From the NCBI RefSeq assembly GCF_015209595.1, contig NZ_JADEYS010000031.1, positions 1 through 41,532 of the forward strand: a DNA stretch of 41,532 bases, in the 5' to 3' direction. This document shows, piece by piece, positions 17,562 to 26,160 of this stretch. The notes below the pieces were generated by a model, which was not told where the DNA came from, did not search any database, and saw only the letters and a program-made list of their open reading frames with translations. How positions within the stretch are numbered: the first letter of the stretch is position 1; the number at the start of each line of letters is the position of its first letter. A program made the translations under genes and the position numbers. Source of the stretch: Pontibacterium sinense. Its GTDB lineage: Bacteria; Pseudomonadota; Gammaproteobacteria; Pseudomonadales; Balneatricaceae.

Positions 17562-17592
17562 ATCGTACAACTTAAAGTTAACTTTAAGTCAA
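17562..17592 (-). promoter_or_regulatory. SoxR-type promoter with SoxR box
   Basis: A perfect 20-bp palindrome at 17570-17589 (centre GTTAAC, arms ACTTAAAGTT/AACTTTAAGT) matches the SoxR box. On the minus strand it lies between a -35 TTGACT (17587-17592) and a -10 TACGAT (17562-17567). The spacer is 19 bases, the over-long spacing SoxR/MerR activators need. It should drive the rubredoxin-MBL gene directly. Confidence 0.9.
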
Positions 17593-17637
17593 GCGATTGT
17601 CTTAAGATTAATGTGTGGTTAGAAGAAGAGGTTAAAT

Positions 17638-18111
17638 ATGGCCAGGGCTGTGCGGTATATGACAATTGGTGAGGCGGCAGAGCGTTGTGATATTGCAACC
17701 TCGGCACTGCGTTTCTATGAGTCTCGTGGCTTGGTGCACTCTGTGCGCACTGAAGGCAATCAGCGGCGTTACCATCCCGCGATGTTACGTCGGATTTCGG
17801 TCATTAAAGCGGCCCAAAACCTGGGCTTAACCCTGGAAGAGATTGCTGAGGCATTGGCGCGGCTACCGGATAATCGCACACCGACGAAAAGGGATTGGGA
17901 GCGCTTATCGACGAATTGGGGGCGTTTGCTCGATGAGCGTATTTTGCGGATGCAAAAGCTACGTGAGAGCCTGTCGACCTGTATCGGTTGTGGTTGTCTG
18001 TCGATGCGCAGTTGTGGGCTGTTTAACGCGGACGACTTTGTTGCGAAACGTGGCAATGGACCGCGCTATTTGATTGAAGATATGCCGGAGGAGGGCTGGC
18101 CAGAGGAATGA
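17638..18111 (+). CDS. soxR: SoxR redox-sensing regulator
   Basis: This 157-residue MerR-family regulator has a winged helix-turn-helix (MTIGEAAERCDIATSALRFYESRGL), a dimerisation helix, and the diagnostic [2Fe-2S] motif CIGCGCLSMRSC with C115, C118, C120 and C126. All four ligands are present, so it should be activated by oxidation of the cluster by redox-cycling compounds. The ATG has AGAGG upstream. It is divergent from the rubredoxin-MBL gene, and the shared spacer holds the SoxR box. No soxS is seen, which fits the direct SoxR regulons of non-enteric bacteria. Confidence 0.96.
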   Translation: MARAVRYMTIGEAAERCDIATSALRFYESRGLVHSVRTEGNQRRYHPAMLRRISVIKAAQNLGLTLEEIAEALARLPDNRTPTKRDWERLSTNWGRLLDERILRMQKLRESLSTCIGCGCLSMRSCGLFNADDFVAKRGNGPRYLIEDMPEEGWPEE

Positions 18112-18133
18112 AGGGTGAGATCTTAGGTAGCGG

Positions 18134-18170
18134 CTATCAACCGGACGCGTTGATTGTGCCCGGTTGATAG
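18134..18170. terminator. Hairpin between convergent soxR and dsbB-like gene
   Basis: A perfect 11-bp stem (CTATCAACCGG/CCGGTTGATAG) with a 15-base loop lies between the two stop codons. No T-run follows on either strand, so it may be a weak or factor-dependent terminator. Confidence 0.4.
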
Positions 18171-18189
18171 ATATCGTTAATGATGAATA

Positions 18190-18693
18190 TTAACGACGTA
18201 GTGCGGTGTAACACATAAAAAGGCTTGTCAGAATCGCTACCACACTCAGCGCAATTAAGCCCTCTGCCATCGTGATGCCAAACAACAGTTCAGGGGTATA
18301 ACCGCAGGGTTCCCAAGGTTCGAATACGGTCGGGAACCATTTATCCAGCGCAAACCAGTTGGGCAGGCCGCTGTCCATATCGCATGCGCCTTCGATAAAA
18401 CCACGTTCAACACCCAGTGTTTTCCAAGAGCGTTCGGCGAGGCCAATTGCCAGACCCAGCCCCGTCACGCTGGTCAGAATATTCATCAATCGGCTATGAC
18501 GGCTGAGTAGCGCGATCAGGGCGACTAGCATAAAGGCCATCACATAAATACGGACGTGGATGCACAATACACAAGGTCCGTAACCCAATCCGTATTGGAA
18601 ATAGAGTGCGATACCTTCCATCGCCATTCCAAAAATCAGAACCAGCAGCCAGTAGACTGTGGTTATCCCCTTGCCGGATGGTGCGTGCATCAT
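18190..18693 (-). CDS. dsbB: DsbB-type disulfide bond formation protein
   Basis: This four-helix inner-membrane protein reoxidises periplasmic DsbA using quinone. Its 167 residues show the first cysteine pair C41-V-L-C44 after helix 1 with the following Arg, and the second pair C104 and C130 in the second periplasmic loop. Membrane helices lie at about 13-33, 47-64, 70-88 and 138-160. The start has AGGAG seven bases upstream. No dsbA is adjacent. It could also be a DsbI-like paralog, because the second loop is slightly longer than in the classic enzyme. Confidence 0.9.
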   Translation of the reverse strand: MMHAPSGKGITTVYWLLVLIFGMAMEGIALYFQYGLGYGPCVLCIHVRIYVMAFMLVALIALLSRHSRLMNILTSVTGLGLAIGLAERSWKTLGVERGFIEGACDMDSGLPNWFALDKWFPTVFEPWEPCGYTPELLFGITMAEGLIALSVVAILTSLFMCYTALRR

Positions 18694-19064
18694 GCGTGTT
18701 CTCCTGATTGTACGGTTGTGCGCTAGACACTATCAGTCGCGCACTGTATCCGAACATTAAATGCTTGGCGAGTTCCCTCTGCATTGCGCTAAAGCATAAA
18801 ACGCTGATCTGTATTCCTGTAGGTATAGATGAGGGAGAAAATAGAATGTCATGAAAAGGTGAAAAAAACTAATCAATAAGCTGAGAAAGAGTCGTTTTAC
18901 GCCAAACTAAAGTGTTACTAATATACACATCATACCAAGCGCGGTAGCACTGAAGTACTGCAACGACAGTGTCTTGCTTGAAGGTTACATCATCGAGCTT
19001 TTAGTTTTCATCAGCGATGTGTGACAAAAAATTGAAATTTTCTCTCTTAATTTTGGGGACCAGA
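18694..19064. other. Intergenic region upstream of the 63-aa gene
   Basis: No gene is supported here. A nested inverted repeat at about 18937-18982 (CAAGC..CACTG with CAGTG..GCTTG) could fold in the leader of the following small gene. No clear promoter was found. Confidence 0.4.
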
Positions 19065-19256
19065 ATGCCACAGGAATACGATCCATCCATTCGTCTTAAT
19101 CAGTACGGTCAGGTAGATGCGGACTACTACGTACAGAAAGCTCATGATGCACGCAGTGAAGCGATGGCAGAGATGCTGCAAGCCGTTAAAGCTTGGATTA
19201 AAACGAAAGTGACGTTCGAGCGTATTCCTACACAGCAAACCTTGTTTGGACACTAA
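19065..19256 (+). CDS. Small conserved-looking protein, 63 aa
   Basis: This small, probably cytosolic protein is preceded by GGGGA at good spacing. An in-frame ATG 16 codons upstream gives a less likely extended form with an odd hydrophobic start. The sequence MPQEYDPSIRLNQYGQVDAD is followed by an amphipathic helix (YYVQKAHDARSEAMAEMLQAVKAW in two parts) and a charged end. It resembles short uncharacterised proteins of marine gammaproteobacteria, but I can assign no function. A strong terminator 25 bases downstream makes it a single-gene unit. Confidence 0.75.
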   Translation: MPQEYDPSIRLNQYGQVDADYYVQKAHDARSEAMAEMLQAVKAWIKTKVTFERIPTQQTLFGH

Positions 19257-19280
19257 GCTTCTAGCTTGTTGTTGTTTTTT

Positions 19281-19305
19281 AGCCCACCTCTTGGTGGGCT
19301 TTTTT
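19281..19305 (+). terminator. Rho-independent terminator
   Basis: AGCCCACC pairs perfectly with GGTGGGCT around a four-base loop. A run of Ts follows. It lies directly downstream of the 63-aa gene. Confidence 0.92.
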
Positions 19306-19396
19306 ATGCCTGGGTGTTGGCTTTGGGCTGCGGGTCTTGAAGCTTATCGACATTAGGAACAAATCCATAGCAGCCCGACAGGTTTAGGCTGAACGC

Positions 19397-20425
19397 CTAT
19401 TGTTGGTGGTAATTGCGTGCTATCTCGCGCAGTTCGTTAAGGGCGGCGGCAGCATCAACGTTTCGATCTGAAACCCGTTCAAGGTAATCTTCGTCGATCC
19501 CCTGAATCATTGTCTGGAACTCCTGATGGATTGGATCGCCGGATTTAACCTCAAGAATAGATACGCCAGCCTTGCGTGCGGTTTCCAGTCCTTTCGCGTC
19601 TCCCTCATCCCATGCGCGTCCTGCCAGTGCCGACAGTTTTTCACCTGACACAGCCATGATGGCGTCCTGATCTTTCTGGCTCAGTCCGCTCATAAAATCA
19701 GGGTTCATAAAGACGGAAAAGCTCATGACATACATGCCGCCCGGCAGTAATACCAGTTGTTTGGTCACTTCGTTGAGGCGCAGGGTTTTTTGTTCGCCTG
19801 TTGGAATGAAAACACCATCAACTACGCGCTGCTGCATCATTTCATACACTTTCGGTGCCGGTGCTCCCACAGGTGTTACACCCATGCGCTTACCCAGTGT
19901 GGATTGGATACCACCGCCCAGACGAATTTTACGCCCCTTCATTTCAGCCAGCGACTGGATGGGTTCAGCCAGATGGATCTGGCCCGGTCCGTGTGTGAAG
20001 AGAGCAGCGACAAGAAGTCCTTCATGCTCATTGGCTTGTTTGTAGTATTTCTGGTGTACGCGCCACAGGGCAACGGATGCGGCTTCCGCATTTGCGTTCA
20101 GATTTGGCAGTTCGGCTGATTCAGTCAGCTTAAAGCGGCCGGGCACATAACCGTGTACGCTCCAGCTGGCATCAACAGCGCCATCTTCTACCAGATCAAA
20201 CATGGTTTTTGGGTGCCCCATGCCATATTCAACCTGCATCTTTACCCGTCCTTCCGTGGCTTCTTCAATCCAGTCACCCCAGGTGTTTAGCACAACGGCA
20301 TTTTGCGGGTGAGTGGGGGGTAGCCAACTGGATACGCGCATAATGGTTTCGGCCATTGCGCTTGCTGATAGGGCCAGGCCAAGTGAAAGCGTGGCGGTTG
20401 CGGTCATGAGTTTTTTGAGTGTCAT
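19397..20425 (-). CDS. TRAP transporter substrate-binding protein, orphan
   Basis: This 342-residue periplasmic DctP-type binding protein has a Sec signal peptide (about 1-25, ending SAMA). Family features include the N-terminal MRVSSWLPPTHPQN segment, the GRKIRLGG hinge and the VDGVFIPTGE region, near where DctP proteins place the carboxylate-binding arginine. AAGGACG precedes the ATG. It follows glcF by 71 bases on the same strand, but no dctQ or dctM membrane genes are in the window. It probably binds glycolate or a related 2-hydroxyacid and must borrow membrane subunits from another locus (inference). Confidence 0.9.
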   Translation of the reverse strand: MTLKKLMTATATLSLGLALSASAMAETIMRVSSWLPPTHPQNAVVLNTWGDWIEEATEGRVKMQVEYGMGHPKTMFDLVEDGAVDASWSVHGYVPGRFKLTESAELPNLNANAEAASVALWRVHQKYYKQANEHEGLLVAALFTHGPGQIHLAEPIQSLAEMKGRKIRLGGGIQSTLGKRMGVTPVGAPAPKVYEMMQQRVVDGVFIPTGEQKTLRLNEVTKQLVLLPGGMYVMSFSVFMNPDFMSGLSQKDQDAIMAVSGEKLSALAGRAWDEGDAKGLETARKAGVSILEVKSGDPIHQEFQTMIQGIDEDYLERVSDRNVDAAAALNELREIARNYHQQ

Positions 20426-20496
20426 AAGGCGTCCTTCTTTTTATTGTTATGCCTTTTTTTATAAGGCGCTGGAGTGTATTGCATTGAACAGGGTTG

Positions 20497-21717
20497 TTAG
20501 TTGTTGCTCAGTGCTGCATCGACAAGTTGGATCCAGTGCTGGACCGGTTTGTCTGAATGTTCGGATAGATGGGCTATGCAACCAATATTGGCGCTGGTGT
20601 ATGTCTCTGCATTGGAAGCCTTCAGGGCTTTGAGCTTTTTATCGCGCAGTTCGTGTGCCAGCTCAGGCTGAAAGATGGAATAGGTGCCAGCAGAGCCGCA
20701 GCAGATGTGTCCATCGGCGACAGGTTTCAGTGCAAACCCCAGGCGGCGTAACAGTTGTTCTACATGGCCGGATAAACCCTGGCCGTGCTGGAGGGAGCAG
20801 GGACACTGAAATGCGATGCTGGTGGGCGGTTGGATGTTCAGTTGTTCAACGGGTTCCTGCGAGAGTATTTCCGACAGGTCCCGCGTTAATGATGATACGC
20901 GCGCCGCTTTTTTTGCATAGAGCGGGTCATTCTTCAGCAGATCACCGTATTCTTTAACGGTGGTGCCGCACCCGCTGGCGGTCATGACAATCGCTTCGCA
21001 GCCGTCTTCGATGTAGGGCCACCACGCATCAATGTTCTGGCGCATGAAGTTGAGGCCGTCGCTCCGTTGATTCAGGTGATAGCTTATCGCGCCACAGCAA
21101 CCCGCTTTCTTAGCGGTTTGCAGAGAGATGCCTAGTTTAGCCAGTACCCGTGCTGTGGCAGCATTGATGTCGGGTGCCAGCGCAGGCTGAACGCAGCCGT
21201 CTAATATGAGCATCTTGCGTGTCTGTGCGTTCAGGTGTTGTACGTGTGTAGGCTGTTTAGCTGGGATTTTGTCTTTGAGCCGTTTTGGCAGAACGGGGCG
21301 CAAGAGCTGTGCGGTGCGCAGTACCGGGGTGAATCGGCTCCTGTAGGGCAGAACGGTCAATATGGCACGGCGTAAAGCCTTTTGCTGCAGTGATCGCGGG
21401 ATCTCTTGTTCCACGATCTGGGTGCCAATCTCTAACAGGCGGTGATAGGGCACGCTGGCTGGGCAGGTTGTTTCACATGATCGGCAATTTAAACAGCTGT
21501 CCAGATGTTGCTGAGTGCTGGCAGTGACAGGCTTGCCTTCCAGAGCCTCTTTAATCAGGTATATCCGACCGCGCGGACTTTCCAACTCGTTTTTGCGCAC
21601 GCTGTAGGTCGGGCAGGTTGCCAGACAAAAACCGCAATGCACACATTTGCGCAGGATGGCGTCCGCTTCCCGGCCTAGTGGGCTGTATTTAATGTGTTCT
21701 GCGATGTTCGTCTGCAC
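20497..21717 (-). CDS. glcF: Glycolate oxidase iron-sulfur subunit
   Basis: This subunit passes electrons from glycolate oxidation toward the membrane quinone pool. The GTG start has AAGGA nine bases upstream and gives 406 residues. Two ferredoxin-like 4Fe-4S motifs are present, CVHCGFCLATCP and CLNCRSCETTCP. Two cysteine-rich CCG-type domains follow, around GCCGAISYHL and ICCGSAGTYS. This is the standard GlcF layout at the standard length. It follows glcE by 42 bases. Confidence 0.96.
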   Translation of the reverse strand: MQTNIAEHIKYSPLGREADAILRKCVHCGFCLATCPTYSVRKNELESPRGRIYLIKEALEGKPVTASTQQHLDSCLNCRSCETTCPASVPYHRLLEIGTQIVEQEIPRSLQQKALRRAILTVLPYRSRFTPVLRTAQLLRPVLPKRLKDKIPAKQPTHVQHLNAQTRKMLILDGCVQPALAPDINAATARVLAKLGISLQTAKKAGCCGAISYHLNQRSDGLNFMRQNIDAWWPYIEDGCEAIVMTASGCGTTVKEYGDLLKNDPLYAKKAARVSSLTRDLSEILSQEPVEQLNIQPPTSIAFQCPCSLQHGQGLSGHVEQLLRRLGFALKPVADGHICCGSAGTYSIFQPELAHELRDKKLKALKASNAETYTSANIGCIAHLSEHSDKPVQHWIQLVDAALSNN

Positions 21718-21759
21718 GGGTGTGGATTCCTTTAATCAGAGGGGCATTAGCTGAGGCAT

Positions 21760-22887
21760 TCAAAGCCCAGGGTATAAGCGTTCAGGATTCAGAATATGCG
21801 CGGGATCGAAGCTGTTTTTTATACGCTGACTGAGATGGAGCAGGTCGGTGGTCAGAGGTGTGAACACCTGTTTCGACGTTTCTTTATGGTTGAAGCAGGT
21901 GGCATGACCGCCGTTCTCCTGGCACCAAGTCCGCAGATTCAGGCTGTTATCACGACTGTAGGCCCAGCGTTGTGCGCCACCCCATTCGATAATCTGCTCG
22001 CTTACGAGGGCATCAGGAATATCTGCGGCAGTGGGAGGAAGCGATAAGCGCCACACTGTTTCGCCTTCATGTCGGGCACGATCAAAGAAAGGATGTTGCT
22101 GTTCTTTTAGTTGCTGCCAGAACGCCGTGGCTGAATTCGGTGAATCGCCGCCGATAAGGTTGGCGGCCGCTCTCACCCCGGCATTTGCACCGGAGAAGCG
22201 CAGGTAGAGTTGGTCGCGATGCAGCAGGGTGGCTGACAGAGGGATTGGCTGGCAACCCAGCTTGGTCAGTAATGTCTGCATCTGCTGTTGGTTAGCGGTG
22301 ATGATGCGTGTTTCTTCGTAGGCGGGTATCGGGATGACCTTTAAACTGATGTCTAGCAGCACCCCTAGCGTGCCTTGTGCGCCACACATCAGTCGTGAAG
22401 TATCGTATCCAGCAACATTTTTCATGACCTGGCCGCCAAACTTCAAGATTTCACCACGCCCGTTGATCATCGTAACGCCCAGTACAAAGTCGCGTGCTGC
22501 ACCTGCATAGGGGCGGCGTGGGCCGGATAGGCCACAGGCGATGGTGCCGCCAATCGTTGCGTTGCGGGAAAAGGTGGGTGGCTCAAATCCCAGCATTTGT
22601 CCCTGTTCGGCCAATGCGGCTTCTACGACATATAGTGGCGTGCCTGCGCGAACGGTGATTACCAGTTCAGAGGGTTCGTAATTGATGATCCCTTGGTACT
22701 CGTTGAGGGCCAGCATCTTGCCTGATACCGCGCGGCCGTAATGGGCTTTGCTGCCGCCGCCAATAATCTTAAGTGGCTGGCGCTGTTCAAATGCCTGCTT
22801 AACAGAGTCGATGAGCTCCTGTTGTATTGCGGCGGGGTATTTGGGCTGTGTGGATAACGGTGTGTTTGCGGTTGCCTGGGCAGTCAT
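21760..22887 (-). CDS. glcE: Glycolate oxidase FAD-binding subunit
   Basis: This 375-residue FAD-linked subunit works with GlcD and GlcF to oxidise glycolate to glyoxylate. It has the FAD-binding type-4 (PCMH) fold, with KIIGGGSKAHYGR and then ATIGGTIACGLSGPRRPYAGAARDFVLG. The C-terminal cap ends in the FDPAHILNPERLYPG motif common to GlcD/GlcE proteins. It begins three bases after the glcD stop, so translation is probably coupled. Confidence 0.96.
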   Translation of the reverse strand: MTAQATANTPLSTQPKYPAAIQQELIDSVKQAFEQRQPLKIIGGGSKAHYGRAVSGKMLALNEYQGIINYEPSELVITVRAGTPLYVVEAALAEQGQMLGFEPPTFSRNATIGGTIACGLSGPRRPYAGAARDFVLGVTMINGRGEILKFGGQVMKNVAGYDTSRLMCGAQGTLGVLLDISLKVIPIPAYEETRIITANQQQMQTLLTKLGCQPIPLSATLLHRDQLYLRFSGANAGVRAAANLIGGDSPNSATAFWQQLKEQQHPFFDRARHEGETVWRLSLPPTAADIPDALVSEQIIEWGGAQRWAYSRDNSLNLRTWCQENGGHATCFNHKETSKQVFTPLTTDLLHLSQRIKNSFDPAHILNPERLYPGL

Positions 22888-22890
22888 GTC

Positions 22891-24378
22891 TTAAAATCGC
22901 TCCAGATGAGGGAAGGGCATGTCGCCGTGATGAACGTGCATGGCGTTAAATTCCGCACAGCGCGCCAGGGTGGGGATCTGCTTGCCCGGATTGAGTAGTG
23001 TTTTTGCGTCAAAAGCCTGCTTCAGTGCGTGAAACTGGGTGAGTTCCTTCTCTGAAAACTGCAGGCACATCTGGTTGATCTTTTCGAGGCCGATGCCATG
23101 TTCGCCTGAGATCGTACCGCCTACTTCAATACAGAGTTCAAGGATGCGGGTGCCCAGTTCAAATGCGCGTTTGTGCTGATCATCATCGGATGAGTCGAAC
23201 AAAATGGAGGGATGCATGTTTCCATCGCCAGCATGGAAAACGTTCACAACCTGCAGGTTGTATTGGTCGGCTAGTACATTGATCTGTTTCCATACTTGAG
23301 CCAGCGCACGGCGTGGAATCGTGCCGTCCATGATGTAGTTGTCAGGTGCCAGTCGGGCGAGTGCCGGAAAGGCCGCTTTGCGGGCTGCCCATATGCGCTT
23401 GCTGTCTTCCGGGGTCTGTGCGATCTCAATGGCAGAGGCATTAAAGCGTTTCAGGATATCGATAACGCTGCTCAGTTCGTCGGCTACTTCTTCCTTGCCG
23501 CCATCCAGTTCACAGATGATGACTGCTGCCGCATCCGTCGGATAGCCCGCATGCATCAGTTCTTCAATAGCACAAATACCTGTCTGGTCGATCATCTCAA
23601 GTCCGGCAGGTATCAGGCCAGCGCCGATGATAGCGGCAATGGCCGTGCCCGCATCTTCAATCGTGGCGAATGCGGCGAGTAGAACGCTGGCGCAGTCTGG
23701 CTTAGGTAACAGTTTTACCCGCACTTTTACCACGATGCCGAGCAATCCTTCTGAGCCACACATCAGGGCCGTCAAATCGTAACCGGCACTATCAAGTGCG
23801 GCACTGCCGAGAGTGATCATAGTGCCGTCTGCGGTAATGATCTCCAGTTCAAGCACGTTGTGGACAGTCAGTCCGTATTTCAGGCAATGCACCCCGCCTG
23901 CATTTTCTGCGACGTTTCCCCCCACTGAGCAGGCGAGCTGGGAAGACGGGTCTGGGGCAAAGTAGAGGTTATAGGGTGCGGTCGCTTCGGAGATAGCCAG
24001 ATTGCGCACACCGGGATCAACCAGGGCGGTGCGGTTGGCCGCGTCGATTTCATGAATCTGGTCGAACTTTGTCATGGCGAGCAACACACCATTTTCGACG
24101 GGCATTGAACCTGCGGTCAGGCCGGTGCCAGCGCCACGTGCTACGACAGGGATCTCCAGTGTGAAACAGCAGCGCATGACGTGCTGAACCTGCTCAATGG
24201 TTTCCGGCAGCACAGTGAGCAGTGGTTGCTGGCGCATGGTGGTGAAGGCGTCACATTCGTAGGCGCTCAGTTCTTCTGGATTGGTGATGATGGCGTGCTC
24301 AGGAATTTTTTTGCAGAGCTCGGGGCACAAGTCGCTCAGCAGTTGGTCGCGGTCGTTCCGAGTAGTGCTAGCTGACAT
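22891..24378 (-). CDS. glcD: Glycolate oxidase catalytic FAD subunit
   Basis: This is the main flavin subunit of glycolate oxidase, 495 residues from the chosen ATG. A start 24 codons upstream would add a stretch unlike the family. The FAD-binding domain shows PVVARGAGTGLTAGSMP, SSQLACSVGGNVAENAGG and GSEGLLGIV. The C-terminal FAD-oxidase domain has VFHAGDGNMHPSIL and GGTISGEHGIGLEK, including the usual catalytic histidines, and ends in LLNPGKQIP. It is first in the glcD-glcE-glcF-dctP order and diverges from the LysR gene, whose product likely controls it. Confidence 0.97.
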   Translation of the reverse strand: MSASTTRNDRDQLLSDLCPELCKKIPEHAIITNPEELSAYECDAFTTMRQQPLLTVLPETIEQVQHVMRCCFTLEIPVVARGAGTGLTAGSMPVENGVLLAMTKFDQIHEIDAANRTALVDPGVRNLAISEATAPYNLYFAPDPSSQLACSVGGNVAENAGGVHCLKYGLTVHNVLELEIITADGTMITLGSAALDSAGYDLTALMCGSEGLLGIVVKVRVKLLPKPDCASVLLAAFATIEDAGTAIAAIIGAGLIPAGLEMIDQTGICAIEELMHAGYPTDAAAVIICELDGGKEEVADELSSVIDILKRFNASAIEIAQTPEDSKRIWAARKAAFPALARLAPDNYIMDGTIPRRALAQVWKQINVLADQYNLQVVNVFHAGDGNMHPSILFDSSDDDQHKRAFELGTRILELCIEVGGTISGEHGIGLEKINQMCLQFSEKELTQFHALKQAFDAKTLLNPGKQIPTLARCAEFNAMHVHHGDMPFPHLERF

Positions 24379-24455
24379 GGTGATACCCCGTGTGGCTGGA
24401 TTGAAGACTCGATTCACTGTAAAAGTGATTGGGCAATAAAAAAAATACATAATTG

Positions 24456-24484
24456 ATATGGTTGTCCATATGTTTTCTATATGG
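24456..24484. promoter_or_regulatory. Probable LysR operator, three half-sites
   Basis: Three copies of one hexamer lie in the divergent spacer. ATATGG is at 24456-24461, its inverse CCATAT at 24466-24471, and ATATGG again at 24479-24484. The first two form a perfect inverted repeat with a four-base gap. This is a plausible recognition and activation site pair for the LysR protein. Confidence 0.55.
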
Positions 24485-24505
24485 CTTTTATGTGGGAGGG
24501 GTTGA

Positions 24506-25432
24506 GTGAAGTTTAACCAGCTGAAATATTTCCTGAAAATTGCTGAGGTCGGCAGTGTGTCGGCGGCAGCGCGTGAATTATTTATCGCGCAGCCCGCGCT
24601 AAGCCATCAGATCGCGGGGTTAGAAAAAGAGCTTGGGGTGGGTTTGTTTGTGCGCAGCGCCAAGGGAGTTCAGCTCACGCTGGCGGGCGAGAAGTTAGTT
24701 CACCATGCGCGTCTGATATTGCGACAGGTTGAAACAGCCAGAACGGATGTGATTTCGGATGAATTTTCACCGCGAGGCGAGGTGAGAGTGGTGATTGACG
24801 CGTCCAAAGCCTACACGCTGATACCGCCTTTGCTGAGTGAATGCGCCAAACGCTTTCCTGATGTTCAGTTGAAAATTCTGGATGCTATGAGTCTCGTCGC
24901 GGTACAGCGCATTGCGGACGGTAAGGCGGATCTTGGATTGATTCCGAACGCAGCAGATCTGGCTGAAGCCCACGTGATACCGGTGTATCGGGAGTCGTTG
25001 TATCTCGTGGGGCAGGGATTGGAAAGTGAACGTGAAGATGGCGCTATTCTGTTTGAGGAACTGTCGAACTATCCGTTGGTGGCGCCCTCGCGGCCGCATA
25101 ACATTCGCATGCATATCGAGCAGACAGCGCTGGAGGCACGATGGCCGCTGAATATTCAGTATGAGCAGGATACCGGTTTGATTCTGCGTTGCATGATGAA
25201 CAGCGGTATCGCTAATGCGATTATTCCACGTGATGTGATGAATGCGGAGTTGCGGCGGGGGGAGCTAAACGCGCTACGGATTATTTCGCCATCAATCGAT
25301 AGAATTCATTCGCTGGTACGCCTGCAGGATCGTCCGGTTTCAACCGCTTGCCGGGCGTTGGAGGGATTGATTGTGGAGGTGATTCAGTCGCTGTGTGAGA
25401 GCGGCGAATTGGATGGTGAGGTGTTGCTCTAA
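24506..25432 (+). CDS. LysR-family regulator, probably of glycolate genes
   Basis: This 308-residue transcription factor has an N-terminal winged helix-turn-helix (FLKIAEVGSVSAAARELFIAQPALSHQIAGLEKELG in the first 46 residues) and a C-terminal periplasmic-binding-like effector domain. It is of the Nac/Cbl-like branch. The GTG start is preceded by GGGAGGGG. Its position divergent from glcD, with a symmetrical site in between, suggests it activates glycolate use. The classic GlcC (GntR type) is not present here. Confidence 0.9.
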   Translation: MKFNQLKYFLKIAEVGSVSAAARELFIAQPALSHQIAGLEKELGVGLFVRSAKGVQLTLAGEKLVHHARLILRQVETARTDVISDEFSPRGEVRVVIDASKAYTLIPPLLSECAKRFPDVQLKILDAMSLVAVQRIADGKADLGLIPNAADLAEAHVIPVYRESLYLVGQGLESEREDGAILFEELSNYPLVAPSRPHNIRMHIEQTALEARWPLNIQYEQDTGLILRCMMNSGIANAIIPRDVMNAELRRGELNALRIISPSIDRIHSLVRLQDRPVSTACRALEGLIVEVIQSLCESGELDGEVLL

Positions 25433-25839
25433 GAGGTATTTAGATGAATATTCTAGTAATTTCTCTTATTTGTCAGGAGCGTGATGATGTTGGTTCAGGG
25501 CATCCAGAGGCGGTTGTACAGTAAGCAGCTAAATAGGTGCGTTAGCCTCGCTCCCAGCTGTACTTCATCAATATCGATCGTGCGAACGGTGGAATAGTTA
25601 AGCAGATTTAGCCGTCAATATTTAGCGCTGAGCGTTTCAGACGACTTCTTATCGCCCGCTTTATAGTGTGCTTTTTTGTGCATGGATTGTACGAGGGATA
25701 GATGGGCTGTTTTGGTAAGACAGAATGGTTATAGGCTTGTACGAATCGCCACTATGCCAGATTTGGTATCTTCTTCTTGAGTTACTAAACTTATCGTAGA
25801 TGCCGCAAACTATGTTCTACCTGTGGCGGAGTTGTGTTT
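25433..25839. other. Intergenic region, about 400 bases
   Basis: I see no convincing gene or RNA. A 37-codon frame at 25484-25597 has AGGAG four bases before its ATG, but its sequence is basic and serine-rich with no other support. No terminator was found for the LysR gene. Confidence 0.4.
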
Positions 25840-26073
25840 ATGTCAGATCTGGATCACAGCCTGTATACCGACTTTCCTGAGTATCGCGAACGGATTCACC
25901 TGCTCAAATTAGAAGATCCTGTCTTTGCTTCCAAAGCAACCGAGTATCACAAACTAGACCATAGTGTGCGTGGTCTGGAAATGGCGTATTTGTCAGTGTC
26001 GAATGATTGTTTTCGAGATATGAAAATGCGCCGACTTCGGCTCAAGGATGAACTTTTCCGAATGCTGCAATAA
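25840..26073 (+). CDS. YdcH-family (DUF465) small protein
   Basis: This 77-residue cytosolic helical-hairpin protein matches the YdcH/DUF465 family, with FPEYRERIHLLKLEDPVFASK, the YHKLDHSVRGLE turn and the closing MRRLRLKDELFRML helix. The family's role is not established. The ATG is preceded by GGCGGAG; a GTG two codons earlier would be too close to it. It appears to be a single gene. A short GC hairpin (GCCC/GGGC) about 25 bases downstream is a poor terminator. Confidence 0.88.
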   Translation: MSDLDHSLYTDFPEYRERIHLLKLEDPVFASKATEYHKLDHSVRGLEMAYLSVSNDCFRDMKMRRLRLKDELFRMLQ

Positions 26074-26160
26074 AACGCAAGCATAGACAGGCTGGTTCGC
26101 CCTCTCGTTTGGGCGGGCTTGCTTGTCGCCTGACTATGTGTGCGTCCTGTTATTCCCTTT

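Noticed and set aside
25484-25597. A 37-codon frame with AGGAG upstream
   Set aside because: Its peptide has no recognisable feature, the spacing is short and no terminator follows. It was kept only as a note.
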